NCBI GenBank assembly: GCA_030647705.1 | Contig: JAUSJJ010000199.1 | Span: 1 to 6,927 of the forward strand | DNA: 6,927 nt | Source of the DNA: Dehalococcoidia bacterium | GTDB lineage: Bacteria > Chloroflexota > Dehalococcoidia > JAUSJJ01 | Reading direction: 5' to 3' | Shown: positions 6,470 through 6,927 of the stretch, one piece after another | How positions within the stretch are numbered: position 1 is the stretch's first letter | Layout: every line of letters starts with the position of its first letter | The notes under the pieces: generated by a model | What the model was told of the DNA's origin: nothing | Databases searched by the model: none | Seen by the model: the letters and a program-made list of their open reading frames with translations, nothing else | Made by a program: the position numbers and the translations under genes

Positions 6470-6484
6470 GGGGGTGAGGCCCCC
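6470..6484 (+). other. G-run/C-run hairpin in the ilvB-ilvN gap
   Basis: GGGGG (6470-6474) can pair with CCCCC (6480-6484) around TGAGG. It sits in a 100-base gap that also holds an 8-base palindrome CCGGCCGG (6442-6449) and earlier G-runs at 6456-6458 and 6462-6465. No T-run follows, so termination is not indicated. A role in RNA stability or in setting the ilvN level is only a possibility. Confidence 0.35.
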
Positions 6485-6531
6485 GGAGAACCCCGTTTGC
6501 ACAGGAAAGAGGGGAGGATTCAGTATCCCTG

Positions 6532-6927
6532 ATGAACGATAATCTGCACACTCTGGTTGCCCTTGTAGAGGACAAGCCGGGCGTCCTGAATCGTGTGGCC
6601 AGCCTGTTCCGTCGCAGGAGCTTTAACATCGAGAGCATCAACGTGGGACATACGGAGCAGCCTGCGTTTTCCCGGATGACTATTGTGGTGAACGGCGACG
6701 CGCCGATGGTCGAGCAGGTGGAGAAGCAGCTCCGCAAGGTCATCGAGGTGGTCAGGGTAACCGACATCACCCACGAACAGATAGTTGCCAGAGAGCTGGC
6801 CCTGATGAAGGTGAGGGCCACCCCTGCCACCCGCAGCGAGATTATCCAGATTGTGGACATCTTCCGCGCCAACATCGTGGAGGTGGCCGCCGACTCTGTC
6901 TTCGTTGAGGTCACGGGCGACGAAGAC
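6532..6927 (+). CDS. ilvN: Acetolactate synthase small (regulatory) subunit, 3' end missing
   Basis: The frame starting MNDNLHTLVALVEDKPG is open for 132 codons to the right edge. The protein binds the IlvB catalytic subunit, raises its activity and confers valine feedback inhibition through an N-terminal ACT domain. The ACT domain is recognisable at about residues 6-76: HTLVALVEDKPGVLNRVASL, then FNIESINVGHTE and SRMTIVVNGD. VTDITHEQIVARELALMKV (76-94), the family's linker region, follows. Then comes EIIQIVDIFRANIVEVAADS (103-122), the beginning of the C-terminal domain. Family members are about 160-180 residues, so roughly 30-45 are missing. ATG 6532 places the protein exactly at the family's usual beginning, but the best Shine-Dalgarno (GGGGAGG, 6511-6517) is 14 bases away, which is long. 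An in-frame CTG directly precedes the ATG. Bacterial ilvN and ilvH names are used interchangeably. Confidence 0.96.
   Translation, partial: MNDNLHTLVALVEDKPGVLNRVASLFRRRSFNIESINVGHTEQPAFSRMTIVVNGDAPMVEQVEKQLRKVIEVVRVTDITHEQIVARELALMKVRATPATRSEIIQIVDIFRANIVEVAADSVFVEVTGDED

Noticed and set aside
6390..6914. A 174-codon minus-strand open frame over the ilvB-ilvN junction and ilvN.
   Set aside because: It is antisense to a clear ACT-domain ilvN frame and is dominated by Ser/Thr/Arg runs typical of a shadow frame.
1..6927. Mobile element, CRISPR array, tRNA/rRNA or defence system.
   Set aside because: I saw no transposase or integrase frames, regularly spaced repeats, terminal inverted repeats or structural RNA signatures on either strand. 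The window is filled by six metabolic and transport genes.

Overview
This window looks like ordinary chromosomal DNA from a moderately GC-rich bacterium. It holds two divergent operons for branched-chain amino acids (BCAA). The left half, on the minus strand, is an ABC uptake operon read livJ > livH > livM; livM runs off the left edge. The right half, on the plus strand, is the start of the isoleucine/valine biosynthesis operon read ilvD > ilvB > ilvN; ilvN runs off the right edge. The transporter's binding protein has a signal segment followed by a long Thr/Pro-rich tether. This style is common in exported proteins of Chloroflexota (for example Dehalococcoidia). Together with the short, archaeal/clostridial-style IlvD, it makes a Chloroflexota origin my best guess. 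That is an inference at moderate-to-low confidence, with no marker gene to confirm it.

Layout: 1-424 livM (partial, minus); 417-1277 livH (minus, 8-base overlap with livM); 1278-1383 a gap with a very strong GC-rich hairpin; 1384-2703 livJ (minus, TTG start with a near-perfect Shine-Dalgarno, SD); 2704-2999 the shared divergent control region; 3000-4667 ilvD; 4704-6431 ilvB; 6432-6531 a G-rich gap; 6532-6927 ilvN (partial).

How it works together: LivJ captures a BCAA-type substrate outside the membrane and hands it to the LivH/LivM pore. The ATPases LivG and LivF are not in view and probably lie beyond the left edge. IlvB/IlvN (acetohydroxyacid synthase) and IlvD (dihydroxyacid dehydratase) carry out the first and third common steps of Ile/Val synthesis; ilvC (second step) is not in view. 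Uptake and synthesis of the same nutrients therefore diverge from one 296-base control region.

No previously undescribed protein system is visible. The most interesting content is regulatory. The control region has back-to-back promoters whose -35 boxes are the two arms of an inverted repeat. An intrinsic-terminator-like hairpin sits inside the ilvD leader just upstream of the ribosome-binding site. The livJ leader has a duplicated Shine-Dalgarno sequence with possible anti-Shine-Dalgarno partners.
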